Positions 5,772 through 7,311 of a stretch of 7,311 bases of DNA are shown piece by piece. The DNA comes from an uncultured Anaerosacchariphilus sp. (GTDB lineage: Bacteria > Bacillota > Clostridia > Lachnospirales > Lachnospiraceae): assembly GCA_934373375.1 (NCBI GenBank), contig CAKROP010000101.1, positions 1-7,311 on the forward strand, written 5' to 3'. The position numbers were made by a program, and so were the translations under genes. Positions within the stretch are counted from its first letter, which is position 1. Each line of letters starts with the position of its first letter. The notes beneath the pieces are model-generated. The model did not search any database. It was not told where the DNA came from and worked only from the letters and a program-made list of their open reading frames with translations.

Positions 5772-6344
5772 ATGGGATATTACAGTGATAATTATAACGA
5801 AACCGTAAAATCAGTCCTGGGTGAGCTGGACAAGGCTCTGGGAGCCGTAGAACCGGAAACCGTTGAAAAATTTGTACAGGCGGTTCTGGAAGCGGATCAG
5901 GTATACTTCGTAGGAGTCGGAAGAGTGCTTCTTTCCCTGCAGGCTATCTGCAAGAGACTGGCGCATCTGGGAATCAAAACCCACTATGTGGGAGAAATCA
6001 CCGAGCCGGCTATCACCGATAAGGATCTTCTGATTGTGGGATCCGGAAGCGGCGGTTCCCTGTTTCCGCGGGGAATTGCGAAGAAGGCACATGGAATCGG
6101 CGCCAAAATCGTACATATCGGTTCCAATCCCAACAGCGAGATGAAAGACCTGTGCGAGTTCATGGTTCGTATTCCGGTGAGAACCAAGAATTATCTGGAG
6201 GACGAGATTGACTCTGTACAGCCTATGACATCCCTGTTTGAGCAGAGCCTTCTGCTTTTCGGAGATGTGGTTGCGAAGATGATTATTGACGAGCGCAAGA
6301 TTGATATGAAGAGTCTTTGGAGATATCACGCAAATCTTGAGTAA
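5772..6344 (+). CDS. SIS-domain sugar isomerase, 6-phospho-3-hexuloisomerase-like
   Basis: A single SIS domain of 190 residues, the usual size of 6-phospho-3-hexuloisomerase (PHI/HxlB), which converts 3-hexulose 6-phosphate to fructose 6-phosphate in the ribulose monophosphate pathway. PHI hallmarks are QPMTSLFEQS (150-159, with the candidate catalytic E157) and the C-terminal RYHANLE (184-190, H186). The sugar-phosphate loops differ from what I recall of the family: GAGRSG is GVGRVL (48-53) and SGSGETTS is SGSGGSLF (91-98). No hexulose-phosphate synthase is adjacent; its usual place is taken by an RPE-like epimerase 2 bp upstream. AAGAGG (5758-5763), inside the preceding gene, serves as ribosome binding site and suggests coupled translation. 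The fold and PHI affiliation are firm; the substrate is not, and another hexulose phosphate isomerisation is possible. Confidence 0.85.
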   Translation: MGYYSDNYNETVKSVLGELDKALGAVEPETVEKFVQAVLEADQVYFVGVGRVLLSLQAICKRLAHLGIKTHYVGEITEPAITDKDLLIVGSGSGGSLFPRGIAKKAHGIGAKIVHIGSNPNSEMKDLCEFMVRIPVRTKNYLEDEIDSVQPMTSLFEQSLLLFGDVVAKMIIDERKIDMKSLWRYHANLE

Positions 6345-6365
6345 GCGGTTGAGAGGATGACAGCA

Positions 6366-7311
6366 ATGGATAAGAAGCTGATGAAATATTGCGGAAGCCT
6401 GCAGCAGATGGTATACGCCCGTCCGATTGTTTATAAAGAGGGACGCGCGGAGCACATGAACGCCATCGAAGCAAAATGCGGCGACATTTTCTTCCATTCC
6501 GCAGCGGATAAGGCGCTGGACATTACGGATTTTTCCTATAAGGGCATGAACATGACATTCCTTGCGAAGCCCGGGCTGGAAGGAAGAAATCAGTATGACA
6601 CCAACGGAGAGGAAGCGCTTCGAAGCATCATGGGTGGATTGTTCTTCACCTGTGGCCTGGAAAATATCTGTGCTCCCTGCACCGTAGACGGAAAGGATTA
6701 TCCGATGCACGGCCGTATGCGTACCACACCGGCCGAGCATGTATGTACAGATGTGATTACCGAGGGCGAGACCTGCAAGCTGGTGATTTCCGGCGAGATG
6801 CGGGAGGCAGAGCTGTTTGGTGAGAATATGGTTCTTCGCAGAAGGATAGAAAGTGTTCTGGGAGAAAATAGTATTACGGTAACGGATGAGATTGAAAATC
6901 AGGCGTTCCGGCCGGAGCCGCTGATGCTCCTGTATCACTGCAATGTGGGCTATCCGTTCCTGAATGAAAACTGTGAGCTCTACGTACCCTCCAAAAGGGT
7001 GGTTGGCAGAGAAGAATTTTCTGAGAAGCACGTAGAACGATGGAACAAGCTGGAGACACCCATTGACAATGAGTGCGAGTACGTGTTCATCCATGATATG
7101 CAGTCCGACGATAAGCTGGACACCATGGTGCTGGTAGCCAATCATGAGCTGAACATCGGTCTGACCATTGAGTTCAACCAGAAGAATCTTCCGTATTTTA
7201 TGGAATGGAAGTCCATGGCGTCCGGAGATTATGTTCTGGGTCTGGAGCCGTCCAATTCCAGCGTATACGGAAAGCTTCATCATATTGAAAATAATACCGT
7301 ACATTATCTGG
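6366..7311 (+). CDS. Aldose 1-epimerase-like protein, DUF4432 type (3' end missing)
   Basis: 315 codons are visible before the right edge and no stop has been reached. The family is usually about 300-350 residues, so little is missing. It belongs to the galactose-mutarotase-like beta-sandwich fold that interconverts sugar anomers. Matching segments are KALDITDFSYKGM (49-61), GGLFFTCGLENICAPC (90-105), MHGRMRTTPAEH (114-125), LYHCNVGYPFLNEN (189-202, H191) and GLEPSN (292-297, E294). Which residues catalyse in this subgroup I cannot state. Two in-frame Met codons compete, at 6357 and 6366; AGAGG (6352-6356) touches the first but lies 9 bases from the second, so 6366 is chosen. It follows the isomerase by 21 bp and is surely cotranscribed. 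Its likely job is to present the anomer needed by the kinase or isomerase, but a direct isomerase role is possible. The sequence is rich in Cys and Met, without a metal motif. Confidence 0.8.
   Translation, partial: MDKKLMKYCGSLQQMVYARPIVYKEGRAEHMNAIEAKCGDIFFHSAADKALDITDFSYKGMNMTFLAKPGLEGRNQYDTNGEEALRSIMGGLFFTCGLENICAPCTVDGKDYPMHGRMRTTPAEHVCTDVITEGETCKLVISGEMREAELFGENMVLRRRIESVLGENSITVTDEIENQAFRPEPLMLLYHCNVGYPFLNENCELYVPSKRVVGREEFSEKHVERWNKLETPIDNECEYVFIHDMQSDDKLDTMVLVANHELNIGLTIEFNQKNLPYFMEWKSMASGDYVLGLEPSNSSVYGKLHHIENNTVHYL

Noticed and set aside
5811..7304. 497-codon open frame on the minus strand
   Set aside because: It runs antisense across both the SIS isomerase and the mutarotase genes, which are strongly supported by motifs. 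The antisense protein matches no family I recognise.
2728..7311. A fructoselysine-type (Frl) deglycase operon, because a SIS protein, a PfkB kinase and an epimerase occur together
   Set aside because: The SIS protein is a short single-domain PHI type with HANLE at its end, not a two-SIS-domain deglycase, and the epimerase is RPE-like rather than FrlC-like.
1..7311. CRISPR array, tRNA, rRNA or insertion sequence
   Set aside because: No regularly spaced direct repeats, tRNA cloverleaf, rRNA motifs, transposase or terminal inverted repeats were seen on either strand.

Overview
The window looks like a piece of a Clostridia chromosome, most likely a Lachnospiraceae-type gut anaerobe. This rests on the style of the proteins (a CnaB-repeat surface protein ending in a TGD-type sorting signal, a fructokinase-like PfkB kinase, a ROK regulator), strong AGGAGG-type ribosome binding sites, AT-rich intergenic DNA between moderately GC-rich genes, and consensus sigma-A promoters. 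The taxonomic call is an inference. All real genes lie on the + strand.

Region 1 (2-2641) is the 3' part of a large cell-surface adhesin or pilin-like protein whose start lies upstream of the window. It has about six CnaB/SpaA-like modules, then a degenerate sortase signal, a membrane segment and a basic tail. It has no evident functional link to the sugar genes that follow.

Region 2 (2638-4906) is a short transcription unit. A good promoter has its -35 box on the stop codon of the surface gene. It is followed by a PfkB-family fructokinase-like kinase, a ROK-family regulator 8 bp downstream, and a strong two-tier intrinsic terminator.

Region 3 (4900-5058) is a compact control region. It holds two related palindromes 31 bp apart, the first overlapping the terminator T-run, then a TTGACA-16-TATAAT promoter, then a TTAGT-N11-ACTAA palindrome just downstream of the predicted transcription start.

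Region 4 (5059-7311) is a tight operon: a ribulose-phosphate 3-epimerase-like TIM barrel, a 6-phospho-3-hexuloisomerase-like SIS protein 2 bp later, and an aldose 1-epimerase-like (DUF4432-type) protein cut by the right edge.

Taken together, the genes resemble a catabolic cassette for an uncommon hexose or ketose: mutarotation of the free sugar, phosphorylation by the PfkB kinase, and rearrangement of the sugar phosphate by the epimerase and the SIS isomerase toward fructose 6-phosphate, with the ROK protein as the likely sugar-sensing repressor. A PHI-like isomerase paired with an RPE/AlsE-like epimerase rather than a hexulose-phosphate synthase, with altered ligand loops in both, makes the substrate uncertain and is the most interesting feature here.
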